Shown: positions 15,815-24,246 of the stretch, one piece after another | How positions within the stretch are numbered: the first letter of the stretch is position 1 | Layout: each line of letters begins with the position of its first letter | NCBI RefSeq assembly: GCF_036250735.1 | Contig: NZ_CP109430.1 | Span: 3,348,001 to 3,412,000 of the forward strand | Direction: 5' to 3' | DNA: 64,000 bases | Origin: Streptosporangium sp. NBC_01495 | GTDB lineage: Bacteria; Actinomycetota; Actinomycetes; Streptosporangiales; Streptosporangiaceae | Position numbers and translations under genes: made by a program | The notes under the pieces: model-generated | Databases searched by the model: none | What the model saw: only the letters and a program-made list of their open reading frames with translations | Told to the model about the DNA's origin: nothing

Positions 15815-16696
15815 TCACGAGTCCTGTCTGATCTCCCAGAATCGTACGCCGGTCAGCTCCTCCGACCTCTCCCAGAGCCTCGCGGCCACGGCCGCGTCCA
15901 GCGCCTTCGGTGAGGGACGCAGCGGTTTCGGCCCCGGCCCGACGTACTGCCCGCCCCTCGCCTCGGGAGAGGTCGCCGCGTACAGGGACGGCAGGGCGCC
16001 CTTGGCGGGCGGCTGCAACAGCAGGCGCAGCAGGGCGTTGACGGGGCGGGTGAGGGCGCCCGCCTTCATGATGCCGGTGGCCGTCATGCCCGGGTGGGTC
16101 GCCAGGCTCAGCAGGGCCGCTCCGGAGGCGTCGGCACGGCGCTGCAGCTCCAGGGCGAACAGCAGGTTGGCCAGCTTGGAACGGCCGTAGGCGGAGAACC
16201 TGCCGTACCGGCGGTCGAGGGCCAGGTCGTCGAAGTCGATCGCGCCGACGGAGTGGGCGTCGCTGGAGACCGTGACCACCCGGGCGGCGGGGGCGGCCAG
16301 CAGGCGCGGCATGAGCAGCCCGGTCAGGGCGAAGTGCCCCAGATGGTTGACGCCGAACTGGGTCTCGAAACCGTCGACGGTGGTCCGCCGGGGCATCGGG
16401 CCCACTCCGGCGTTGTTGACCAGCAGGTCGAGCGGCCCGTCGACCGTCTCGGCGAACGCGCGCACCGAGCGGAGGTCGGCCAGGTCGAGCGCCCTCACTT
16501 CGACCGCCGCCTCCGGCGCCGCCGTCCGGACCGTGTCGAGCGCGGCCCGGCCCCGGTCCGCGTCGCGCGCGGTCAGGACGACGCGGGCGCCGTGCCTGGC
16601 CAGTTCGAGTGCCGTCGGCACGCCGATGCCGCCGCTCGCCCCGGTGACCACCGCGACGGAGCCGGTCAGGTCGGGAATCTTGTCGGGTGTCCACAT
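15815..16696 (-). CDS. SDR family oxidoreductase (retinol-dehydrogenase-like)
   Basis: This is a 293-residue extended-classical SDR. It has the cofactor loop TGASGGIG, LVNNAGVGPM, a TVSSDAHSV serine region and YGRSKLANLL as the catalytic YxxxK. The ATG at 16694-16696 is preferred because AGGAG lies 6 nt upstream. It is first in a two-gene unit with the TetR gene, and an operator-like palindrome lies about 50 bp upstream of the start. The probable role is NAD(P)-dependent oxidation or reduction of an unknown small molecule controlled by the TetR protein. Confidence 0.85.
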   Translation of the reverse strand: MWTPDKIPDLTGSVAVVTGASGGIGVPTALELARHGARVVLTARDADRGRAALDTVRTAAPEAAVEVRALDLADLRSVRAFAETVDGPLDLLVNNAGVGPMPRRTTVDGFETQFGVNHLGHFALTGLLMPRLLAAPAARVVTVSSDAHSVGAIDFDDLALDRRYGRFSAYGRSKLANLLFALELQRRADASGAALLSLATHPGMTATGIMKAGALTRPVNALLRLLLQPPAKGALPSLYAATSPEARGGQYVGPGPKPLRPSPKALDAAVAARLWERSEELTGVRFWEIRQDS

Positions 16697-16745
16697 CGCT
16701 CGCTCCTCGTGGCGGATCGACGGACGAATCGGGGGATGGATCATG

Positions 16746-16772
16746 TGGTGTACGAAACGGTTCCGTACACCA
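16746..16772. promoter_or_regulatory. TetR-type operator upstream of the SDR-TetR unit
   Basis: The arms TGGTGTACG (16746-16754) and CGTACACCA (16764-16772) flank AAACGGTTC. The GTACG-AAACGGTTC-CGTAC core is typical of operators for TetR regulators of this type. It sits upstream of the SDR ATG in the expected promoter position. Confidence 0.75.
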
Positions 16773-16860
16773 CGGTAAAGGTCGATAAGATCATCGGCAA
16801 GCGCGCGTGGTCGGCTGTTCACCCGCAGTTCCCGGGCGCTTAAGGCCACCGGGTTAGGTT

Positions 16861-17910
16861 GTGGCAGTCGTGAACGGGTCATCGCCCGGCGTGGAGGACG
16901 GTCGAGACCACGCGCGGGAGCAGGGTTCGGCCATTGCCTGGGTGGAATCCCCGTTGCAGATGCTCTGTGCGGTGGAGGCCCACCATGCCGGGCTGCTCGG
17001 TGCCCGCAGCCACCTCGTGCCCCGGGCGAAGCTGCGCCCGCTGGCCGTGACGGGCCGAGAGCTCGGCCGTCTCACCCTGCCGAGGGGGCTGGAGCTCACC
17101 GCGGCCGCGCCGGACATGCCCCGGCCGCGCCGGGGCGAGATCTGGGCGGTGGGCGACGCCTTCTCCGGCAAGGTCCAGTTCCGCTGGCTCACCGCGCTCC
17201 CCGGCCGGATCGTGATCGTCGACGACGGGCTCGCCACCATCAGGCTCCTGGAGCTGCTCACCGGCAGGGTGGGAACGCCCCTGCTGAGGGCGAGGGGGAA
17301 GGCGGGAAGGCTCAGGACCGTCCTCGCCACGGCGGCCGGGCTCAGGCTGCGCGCCGCCGCCCGCTCGGGGCGGCTGTCGATCTTCACCGCGCTGCCCGTG
17401 CCCCCCGACCTGGCGAAGGCCGTACGCGCCAGGGGAGCCGAGCTGGTCACCCACGACTTCGCCTGGCTGCGGTCCCAGCCGCTGCGCAGGCCCCGTCCCG
17501 AGGAGCGCACCGTCGTCCTCGGCACCTCGCTGGTCCGCAACGGCCTGATCCACCGCGACCGCTACTTCACCTGGCTGGCCGGGCTCGGCTCCGCCGAGCC
17601 GGTGGCCTACTTCCCGCACCGCCGCGAGGACCCCGGCGACCTCGCCCGGGTCGGGGAGCAGCCGGGGATCACCGTCTACGACGGCGGGATCCCCGCCGAG
17701 ATGACCCTGCGCGGCCTGGCCGCCGAGCAGCGGGTGCTGAGCCTGCCGTCCACCGCGGTCACCTCCCTGCGGGTCCTGCTCTCGGCCCGGGGCGTCGCCG
17801 TGGAGACGGTGGACGTCCCCGACGAGTGGTGGACGGCCGAGGCGGCGCCGTCACTCCGCTCCCACCTGTCGAGGTTCGCCCATCACGACACGGGGGTCAC
17901 CGGGCCATGA
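16861..17910 (+). CDS. Putative sialyl/nonulosonyl-transferase-like protein of the wall-polymer locus
   Basis: This is a 349-residue protein with no signal peptide. The N-terminal AIAWVESPLQMLCAVEAHHA resembles the SPLQL start typical of GT52/polysialyltransferase-like enzymes. A second Rossmann half includes EERTVVLGTSLVRNGLI and VAYFPHRREDP, where the HR(R)E region is where such enzymes hold catalytic and CMP-binding residues. LPSTAVTSLRVLL resembles the donor-binding SS/T motif. It is the first gene of a locus with CMP-nonulosonate synthesis genes. GTG at 16861 or 16870 could be the start and neither has a clear ribosome binding site. The transferase role is inferred from similarity and context. 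Confidence 0.6.
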   Translation: MAVVNGSSPGVEDGRDHAREQGSAIAWVESPLQMLCAVEAHHAGLLGARSHLVPRAKLRPLAVTGRELGRLTLPRGLELTAAAPDMPRPRRGEIWAVGDAFSGKVQFRWLTALPGRIVIVDDGLATIRLLELLTGRVGTPLLRARGKAGRLRTVLATAAGLRLRAAARSGRLSIFTALPVPPDLAKAVRARGAELVTHDFAWLRSQPLRRPRPEERTVVLGTSLVRNGLIHRDRYFTWLAGLGSAEPVAYFPHRREDPGDLARVGEQPGITVYDGGIPAEMTLRGLAAEQRVLSLPSTAVTSLRVLLSARGVAVETVDVPDEWWTAEAAPSLRSHLSRFAHHDTGVTGP

Positions 17911-18025
17911 CCCCTCGGCCGGGGCCCGGCGGGCTCGCCGCTCGCGGGACGCGCGCCGTGCCGCCTCTCCACAAACGAATCCTCTCCACACACGAAACCG
18001 GGGGATTCCCCGTCGGAGGTTCTCT

Positions 18026-19228
18026 TTGAAGGTCCTGGCCGTGGCCGACTCTGACTCCTACCTGAAGTGGGCGGCCTGCCTGCTGAGGGACCTGCCTTCG
18101 GGCTGCGAGACGGAGCTGGCGGTCATCCGCACCCCCATCACCCCGTCGCCGGCGCAGATCCACGCCGCCGTCGCGGGTTCGGCGGCCGATCCGCCCGTGC
18201 TGTCGGCCCGCGCGCTGCGCCGGGCCGCGGAGCGTTTCAGGCCCGACGTGGTGCTCGTCGCCTGTACGGGGCCCGTGGTGGACGTGCTGGTCGGAGACGT
18301 GCTGACCGGGTTGCGGCCCCGGCCGGTGTTCGTCTCGGGGCTGCCGGGCATCTCCGTCCCCGCCACCGAGAAGGCGTGGCTGTTTCGCAGCGGGTGCGAC
18401 CTGTTCGTGCTGCACAGCGGCCGGGAGGTCGAGGAGTTCTCGGAGATCGGCGGCCGGCTGGGCGGGGGCGGCCAGGTCGGGCTGGCCCGGCTGCCGTTCC
18501 TGCGCGGTGACGCGGAGATCCCCGCCACCGGGCCGCGCGACCGGGTGGTGTTCGCCACCCAGGCCAAGGTGCCCAAGCGCAGGGAGGAGCGCGAGCGCGT
18601 CCTGCTCTCCCTGGCCGAGCTGGCCGGACGGCGGCCGGACCTGGACGTCGTCGTCAAGCTCCGTGCCCTGGACACCGAGCGCCAGACCCACAACGAGCGT
18701 TACCACTACCAGCGCCTGTGGCAGTCGCTCGCCGAGGAGGGCCGGGTGCGCGCCGAGGCCGTGCGCTTCGCGGTGGGTCCCATGCACGAGCACCTGGCCC
18801 ACGCGGCCGGGTTCGTCACCGTCAGCTCGACCGCCGCGCTGGAGGCGATCGCCCAGGAGGTACCGCTCCTGGTGCTGTCGGACTTCGGGGTGGGCGCCGA
18901 GATGATCAACCTGGTCTTCGAGGACAGCGGCCTGCTCGGCACCCTCGACGACCTCTCGGCCGGGCGCTTCCTGGATCCGGACGACGCCTGGTGCAAGGTC
19001 AACTACTTCCACCCCGGCGGCGAGAGCGACTGGGTGTCGCGGATGGTCTCCCTGGTCGGGCAGGCCCGCTCCGGGCGCCTCGTCCCGGCGAAGTCCCTGC
19101 TGGAGGGTCCCGAGTACGCCGCCGCCCGCCGTCGCGCCCGCATGCGCGTGGAGGTACCGCCGAACGTGCTGCGCGTCGGCTACCGCGCCAAGCGCCGGAT
19201 GCGCCGCTACCTCAAGGCGTTCGGCTAG
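18026..19228 (+). CDS. Putative glycosyltransferase (DUF6716-like) of the wall-polymer locus
   Basis: This is a 400-residue cytosolic protein starting at a TTG with GGAGG 6 nt upstream, beginning MKVLAVADSDSYLKWAACLL. The C-terminal half contains FATQAKVPKRREERERVLLS, VVVKLRALDTERQTHNE and VTVSSTAALEAIAQEVPLLV, the architecture of GT-B enzymes that bind a nucleotide sugar. The family is, to my knowledge, catalogued as DUF6716 and co-occurs with sialic-acid-type genes in actinomycetes. It ends in a basic tail (RAKRRMRRYL) that could associate with membrane. It follows the first transferase-like gene by about 115 bp on the same strand. Confidence 0.65.
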   Translation: MKVLAVADSDSYLKWAACLLRDLPSGCETELAVIRTPITPSPAQIHAAVAGSAADPPVLSARALRRAAERFRPDVVLVACTGPVVDVLVGDVLTGLRPRPVFVSGLPGISVPATEKAWLFRSGCDLFVLHSGREVEEFSEIGGRLGGGGQVGLARLPFLRGDAEIPATGPRDRVVFATQAKVPKRREERERVLLSLAELAGRRPDLDVVVKLRALDTERQTHNERYHYQRLWQSLAEEGRVRAEAVRFAVGPMHEHLAHAAGFVTVSSTAALEAIAQEVPLLVLSDFGVGAEMINLVFEDSGLLGTLDDLSAGRFLDPDDAWCKVNYFHPGGESDWVSRMVSLVGQARSGRLVPAKSLLEGPEYAAARRRARMRVEVPPNVLRVGYRAKRRMRRYLKAFG

Positions 19229-19231
19229 GAG

Positions 19232-19253
19232 CCGGAGGTGTACGGACCTCCGG
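19232..19253. terminator. Hairpin between convergent genes
   Basis: CCGGAGGT and ACCTCCGG form a perfect 8-bp stem with a 6-nt loop just after the DUF6716-like stop and 30 bp before the fucosidase stop. It probably terminates in one or both directions. Confidence 0.6.
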
Positions 19254-19282
19254 ACGTGGTGTCCGCCCGGAGGTCCGCACAT

Positions 19283-21409
19283 CTAGGGGATGACGTCGAA
19301 GCGGTCGACGAGCATGTAGGTGCCTGATCGTTTGACGCCGCGCAAGGTGTGCGTTCCCCGCGTCAGCCCGCGGACGCCGTAGATGACCTGTTGGGTCAGA
19401 CGGGTGCCGTTGGTGGTGTCGACGGTGGCCTTGAGGACATCGTCCAGGTAGATGTCCACGAGACCTTGGTCGGAGTTGCGTTCCGACAGGAAGTCGATGC
19501 CGGTGCCGCTGAAGGTGTAGCTGAACGACGCGCCGTTGGTGGTCGTGTACCGCACGTCGTCGTTGTAGTCACCGAAACCCCGGCCGCTGCTGGCCGCCCA
19601 GCCGGCGCTGTAGGTGGCCACGTTGTCGTTGAACCGCTGGACCGTACCCACGGTGGGGTACAGCTGCGACTGCGGCACGATCTGGGCCGGTGTGCTGGGG
19701 CTGGCCCAGGCGAGCTTCATGAACGCCTCGCTGCTGCGTTCGGTGTGTTCCAGGCGGATGTCGTAGCGGCGTCCGGCGACGAGGGTCACGCTGCCCTGGT
19801 CGACGGCCGCCGTGTGCGGGGTGTTGTTGTCGATGACCGGTTGTCCGTCGATCCACAGTCGCACGGTGTCATCGGAGGCGGTGGTGAAGGTGTAGCGCTC
19901 GGAGTACCGAGGCTCGATCGAGCCGGTCCAGCGGCCGGAGAAGTTGTCGACGCCGATCGACGGCGCCGGGGAGCCGCCGAAACGCCATGCGTAGTTGACC
20001 GTCGGATCCGTCCGGGTGACCGCCGGTGTGCCGGTGAACGTGGCGTTGTTCCAGAACTCCGCCTTGAGCCCGGAGCCGGTACCGGCCGCCGTGGGCGCGG
20101 GGGTGGTGATGTCGGCCTCGATGACGGTGGCGATGGCGTTGGTGGTGCCGCCGCTGGGCAGGAAGTCGTAGCCGTCTCCGGCGGCCCGTACGGTCACGGG
20201 TGACGTGCTGCCGAGCACCCGCGCGCCGGTGACCGTGAACGGCGAACGCTGGCTGAGGTGCAGGGTGCCGGCCCAGGAGTTGACGATCAGGTAGAGCTTG
20301 TTGCCCTTACGCGTGACACGGCCCCAGCTCGGCTGGCTGACCAGGCCCGTGTGGCCCGCGCCGGTGATGGCCGCCCCGTTGACGGCCATCCACGTTCCGA
20401 TGCCGCGCAGGCCGTCGGCCTGTCCGGCGGTGACCGCCCCGGTGTCGGTGGGACCGATGTTGAGCAGCAGGTTGGCGCCGTTGCTCGTCAGGGTCGCCAG
20501 GTCGCGCACCATCGTGGTCGGTGACTTGAAGTTGGTGTCCCAGGCTGCGTACCCCCAGGTGTTGTTGATCGTGATGCAGGATTCCTGCAGCTGGATCGAC
20601 GGCGGGGAACCGGCGAGCGCCTGCTCGGGGGTGCCGAAGTCACCGTCGACGGCGCGGCGCTTGCCCACCCGGTTGTTGATGATGACCTGCGGTGAGATGC
20701 CCCGGACGTACCGCTCCAGATCCTCGCCGTTTTGAGCCGACCACGGGTTGGTGGGGTTGGTCTCGGCCCATTCGCCGTCGAACCACAGCACGGCGGGGTC
20801 GTAGCCGGTCACCAGCTCCCGGAGCTGCGCCTTCATCTTGGTGACGTAGGCCGGGAAGTTGCCGACGAAGTCCGGGTCGTGCCAGTCCCAGATCGAGTAG
20901 TAGAAGCCGAGCTTGATGCCGTTGGCGGTCGCGGCGGTCTTGAGCTCGCGCAGGAGGTCGCGGGAGAAGCCGGAATGGTCGCGGAGGTTCCACCGGTTGA
21001 CGCCGGTGGGCCACATGGCGAATCCGTCGTGGTGCTTCGCGGTGATGACGATGTACTTCTGGCCGGCCTGCTTGGCCAGCTGCACGATGGCGTTCGCGTC
21101 GAACGCGGTGGGGTTGAAGGTGGCGGCCTTCGCCTCGTACTCACTCCACGGGATGTTGCACTGCCGTTTGATCCACTCGACCTCGCGACACGCGTTGTAT
21201 TGGCCCTTGTACATGGCGTACGTGCCGAAATGGATGAACATGCCGAAGCGTGATTCGTCGAACCAGCGGGTGCGCGTTGAGCTGAGCGCGTCATCGACGA
21301 CGTAGTTGTCGCCGGGCGCGGCGGCGACCGCCGGCGATGGCGGTATGACGACCATCGCCGTCAGTGCGACGAGCAGGGACAGGGCTGCTCGTAGGAATGT
21401 CGACCGCAT
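19283..21409 (-). CDS. Secreted GH29 alpha-L-fucosidase with PA14 domain
   Basis: This is a 708-residue exported enzyme with a signal peptide (ALSLLVALTAMVVIPPSPAVA). The GH29 catalytic barrel covers about residues 40-340: RFGMFIHFGTY, ITAKHHDGFAMWPT, and the nucleophile aspartate in VLWFDGEW near residue 210. A linker leads to a PA14 domain (about 445-585; GLKAEFWNNATFTGTP, DDTVRLWIDGQPVID). A C-terminal beta-sandwich follows (about 595-708). It would remove fucose from extracellular glycans. It interrupts the nonulosonate locus, has no functional tie to its neighbours, and is flanked by transposase debris, so lateral acquisition is likely. Confidence 0.88.
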   Translation of the reverse strand: MRSTFLRAALSLLVALTAMVVIPPSPAVAAAPGDNYVVDDALSSTRTRWFDESRFGMFIHFGTYAMYKGQYNACREVEWIKRQCNIPWSEYEAKAATFNPTAFDANAIVQLAKQAGQKYIVITAKHHDGFAMWPTGVNRWNLRDHSGFSRDLLRELKTAATANGIKLGFYYSIWDWHDPDFVGNFPAYVTKMKAQLRELVTGYDPAVLWFDGEWAETNPTNPWSAQNGEDLERYVRGISPQVIINNRVGKRRAVDGDFGTPEQALAGSPPSIQLQESCITINNTWGYAAWDTNFKSPTTMVRDLATLTSNGANLLLNIGPTDTGAVTAGQADGLRGIGTWMAVNGAAITGAGHTGLVSQPSWGRVTRKGNKLYLIVNSWAGTLHLSQRSPFTVTGARVLGSTSPVTVRAAGDGYDFLPSGGTTNAIATVIEADITTPAPTAAGTGSGLKAEFWNNATFTGTPAVTRTDPTVNYAWRFGGSPAPSIGVDNFSGRWTGSIEPRYSERYTFTTASDDTVRLWIDGQPVIDNNTPHTAAVDQGSVTLVAGRRYDIRLEHTERSSEAFMKLAWASPSTPAQIVPQSQLYPTVGTVQRFNDNVATYSAGWAASSGRGFGDYNDDVRYTTTNGASFSYTFSGTGIDFLSERNSDQGLVDIYLDDVLKATVDTTNGTRLTQQVIYGVRGLTRGTHTLRGVKRSGTYMLVDRFDVIP

Positions 21410-22004
21410 GGAGTCCTCTCTGGTGGCTGGGTGAGGTCAGCTCGCCGCGGCATGCACGCCGCTACAGGCCACAGCGAACCGGACGAAATGTGCGGTGCAC
21501 TATTGATCTCCTGAAACATCCGACCTGTCAAGTGCGAAACTGGGGTTGTTAGGACGAACCCAGGCGCTTATCCTCGACTAATTCGGCCTTAGGCTGGCGT
21601 TGACCGTGACCGCACCGAGAAAAGACATGGGATGTCTGGGCTCTAGGCTCTGTTTTCAAAGTTGATCTCTGAGCGATCTGAGAGCCTCATGATCGTCGGG
21701 TGCGTGGACGTTCTGCTCCACGCTGGTCGTCGGTCTGAACCACGACGACAACGCGTTTGAAGCCAGGTCCTGGTGGTGCTTTTGCCAGGTCAGGCTGTTG
21801 TGGTCGGCCGGGTTGGCTGTGGGGTGATTCGATGCGGGCTTGACCCCCGAACGGCTCGCCCATATCCGCCGGCAGCCGGAGACGTTCGCCGCTGAGGTGT
21901 TCACCCCGCCGGCCCGCTCGGATCAGCGGACCAAGGCGGTCACCCACCTGGACCGGCCATGCCCCACCTGCCGGCGACGACCGCCCTGACCACCTGACGA
22001 AGCA
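21410..22004. other. Intergenic region with insertion-sequence debris
   Basis: The first 230 bp holds the presumed fucosidase promoter and no gene. From about 21640 the composition changes and fragments of transposase-like reading frames appear on both strands. At 21646-21665 a CTCTGTTTTCAAAGTTGA-like end is reminiscent of IS termini. A minus-strand frame (stop at 21656) ends inside it, ending ALRSLRDQL, as transposase C-termini often do. Identification of this left fragment is weak. Confidence 0.4.
21840..21989 (+). pseudogene. Truncated IS701-family transposase N-terminus
   Basis: The frame from TTG 21840 reads LTPERLAHIRRQPETFAAEV and then FTPPARSDQRTKAVTHLDRP, matching the start of IS701-type transposases (which continue YLRGLLLDGRRKS). 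After about 38 residues the similarity stops and a TGA follows, 16 bp before the end of the polysialyltransferase-like gene. It is a non-functional remnant. It marks a past insertion at the junction between the fucosidase and the right half of the nonulosonate locus. Identification is from memory of the family motif. Confidence 0.5.
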
Positions 22005-23291
22005 CTACTGGGGGAACGCCTTCGACAGGCGGTTGCGGAGCCTGCCCAGGGGGCTGCGCTCCCGGGGGGCGGCCTGGGGGGCGATCAGGTCCAGGGCGCC
22101 GAGGCGCTGGCGCTTGAAGTAGCGGGCCGGGCCGTGCGCCTCCAGATAGGCGGCGGCGCTCTCGCGCAGCTGCGGGTACACCTCGGCCTGCATGCAGTAG
22201 CCGACCGCGCTCACCAGGGCGGGAAGATCCACCGGCGGCGGTTCCTCCAGAGAGCCGTCCGCCGACAGGCGCGGCAGCAGGGCATCGGTGACGGTGGCCG
22301 GGATCCGGTTGCTGTTCTCGTACGGGGTGAGCCGCTCCAGGACCAGCTCGCCGCCCACCGTCGCCACCGGGAGCCCGAAGTAGCGGCTCGCGGTGATCAG
22401 GGCGGTGGAGAAGCAGCCGACCACGAGCTCGGGCCTCAGCGTGGCGAAACACGACTCGGCCGGTACGGTCTCCGCCACCACGTCCAGCTCGACGCCCAGC
22501 TCGGCGGCCGTCTCGCGCAGCTGCTGGGCGTGCCTGCGCCCGGCGGCCGGGTGGGGCTTGAACAGCACGCCGCGAAACCCCCGGGCGACGAGGCCGCGCA
22601 GCATGTCGGCGTGCAGCCGCGCCTCCTCGTCGGGGGTGACGATGTCGAGGGCGGACAGGTACTGCCCGAGGATCATCGCCCGGCCCGGGGGCGCGTCGCC
22701 GGCCTCCCCATCGGCCCTCCCGATCACGTCGAGGAAGGCCCGGTCGGGGAGGGTCTCGGCGGGAACCCCGTACTCCGACAGCAGCAGCGGCGTCAGACCG
22801 GGGACCAGGTCGAGGTGGAGCAGGCGCGTGATCCGGCCGGAGATCTCCAGCGGCAGCGGGTCGCGGGTCGGGCCGTAGCTCATCAGGCCGTCGGAGTAGA
22901 CCGAGATCGGGCAGTCCTTGACCAGCCCTCCCAGGGTCCTGCTCGGGGGGACCGCGACGGACTCCAGGATGAGCTCGGCGGGCCCGTCGCCCAGGGACAG
23001 ACGCGAGCCGATCAGGCGGCTCAGCATCGGCACCTCGATGACGCGCGCCCTCCAGTCCGAGGGGTGCAGCGGGGCCACGATCTCGTTCCACGAGTGGACC
23101 TCGTCGAAGCGCGGGCGCAGCGCGGCGAATCCCGGGGTCTCGTCCAGGGACGGGGTGATCTCGGGAATGGCCGCGTTGTTGGACACCAGCAGGATCCGGC
23201 GTCCCTCGCGCGGGCCGAAGCGGCCGTCGTCGATCGCCGCCGCCAGCGTCATCGCGCCGAACAGGGTCGAGGCGTAGAACAGCTGCGTCAT
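22005..23291 (-). CDS. Polysialyltransferase-family glycosyltransferase
   Basis: This is a 428-residue protein starting MTQLFYASTLFGAMTLAAAI, with RRILLVSNNAAIPEITPSLD, features of the actinobacterial alpha-2,8-polysialyltransferase-like family (PF07388). The C-terminal half has VLFKPHPAAGRRHAQQL (an HP motif) and LVVGCFSTALITASRYFG (SS/T motif), which in this family bind the CMP-sugar donor. The basic C-terminus (RLRNRLSKAFPQ) may contact membrane. Its ATG overlaps the preceding glycosyltransferase stop by 1 bp (TGATG), so the two are co-translated. It is expected to polymerise or attach a nonulosonic acid in a cell-wall glycopolymer. Confidence 0.78.
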   Translation of the reverse strand: MTQLFYASTLFGAMTLAAAIDDGRFGPREGRRILLVSNNAAIPEITPSLDETPGFAALRPRFDEVHSWNEIVAPLHPSDWRARVIEVPMLSRLIGSRLSLGDGPAELILESVAVPPSRTLGGLVKDCPISVYSDGLMSYGPTRDPLPLEISGRITRLLHLDLVPGLTPLLLSEYGVPAETLPDRAFLDVIGRADGEAGDAPPGRAMILGQYLSALDIVTPDEEARLHADMLRGLVARGFRGVLFKPHPAAGRRHAQQLRETAAELGVELDVVAETVPAESCFATLRPELVVGCFSTALITASRYFGLPVATVGGELVLERLTPYENSNRIPATVTDALLPRLSADGSLEEPPPVDLPALVSAVGYCMQAEVYPQLRESAAAYLEAHGPARYFKRQRLGALDLIAPQAAPRERSPLGRLRNRLSKAFPQ

Positions 23292-24217
23292 CAGCCCTCC
23301 AGGAGTCTCTGCAGGATCTGGTCGCGTTCCGGATCCAGGCGGGTCTCGGCGAGCAGGTCCGCGGGGAACCGCCTCAGGGTCGCGGCGCCGCGCTCCTCGA
23401 AACGGGCGCGCAGCTCGGGGGAGAACCGCTCGCCCATCTCCAGGTGGTGGGCGAGGAGCGCGCGGAACATGCGTACCGCCTTGGGCGTGAACTCCTCCTC
23501 CAGGCCCTCGAAGACCATGTCGAAGGCGTCGAAGAAGTGCAGTTGCCTGGCGTCGCCGATCTGCGTCAGCGAGCCCGTCACCATCCGCCGGTAGAACAGC
23601 CCGGCCAGCGACACCACCGCGAACGACCCCGCGCCGCGGTGCAGCCGCCAGATCCACGGCCTGTCCTCGGCGGTGTGCAGGTGCCCGGGGAAGGTCAGCA
23701 GCTCGCCGAGGTCGCGGCGGTAGATCCCCGCCCACGCGTACGGGTAGTCGACCATGGTCTTCGACCGGGCGGGCAGGATGTGGTCGCGCGGCTTCAGCAC
23801 CACCTCCCGGGTGGCGAGCGGCGCCCGGTGGATCACCCGCTTCCTGCCCTCCACCTGGACGTGGTCGACCCGGACGAAGTCGCAGCCGAGCCGCTCGATC
23901 GCCCCGACCAGGTTCTCCAGGTATCCGGGCGCGAGCCAGTCGTCGCCGTCCATGAAGGTGAGGTAGCGGCCGGAGGCCAGGGAGACCCCGAGGTTGCGCG
24001 CGTCGGCCAGCCCGACCGGCGTGTCGTTGTGCAGCACGACCAGACCGGGCAGGTCGTCGCGGAAGTCCTCGACGATCTGCCCGGTCGCGTCTGCCGATCC
24101 GTCGTCCACCACGATGAACTCGAAGTCCCTGCGCGCGTTCCTGACCAGCGAGGTCAGCGCGTCACCGATGTAGGCCTCCGCGTCCCGCACCGGGACGACG
24201 ACGGACAGCTTGATCAA
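23291..24217 (-). CDS. Family 2 glycosyltransferase
   Basis: This is a 308-residue GT-A enzyme with MIKLSVVVPVRDAEAYIGDA, the nucleotide-binding FIVVDDGSADATGQIV, and the DXD-like metal site YLTFMDGDDWLAPGY near residue 97. The later region HTAEDRPWIWRLHRGAGSFA has the ED base motif of GT2. It is read from a TTG at 24215-24217 with a weak upstream GGGAAG. It lies 29 nt after the trifunctional synthesis gene and overlaps the polysialyltransferase-like gene. It probably adds a hexose or another residue to the nonulosonate-containing wall polymer. Confidence 0.82.
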   Translation of the reverse strand: MIKLSVVVPVRDAEAYIGDALTSLVRNARRDFEFIVVDDGSADATGQIVEDFRDDLPGLVVLHNDTPVGLADARNLGVSLASGRYLTFMDGDDWLAPGYLENLVGAIERLGCDFVRVDHVQVEGRKRVIHRAPLATREVVLKPRDHILPARSKTMVDYPYAWAGIYRRDLGELLTFPGHLHTAEDRPWIWRLHRGAGSFAVVSLAGLFYRRMVTGSLTQIGDARQLHFFDAFDMVFEGLEEEFTPKAVRMFRALLAHHLEMGERFSPELRARFEERGAATLRRFPADLLAETRLDPERDQILQRLLEG

Positions 24218-24246
24218 GTTGTTCTTCCCATTCCCGAATCAGAGGG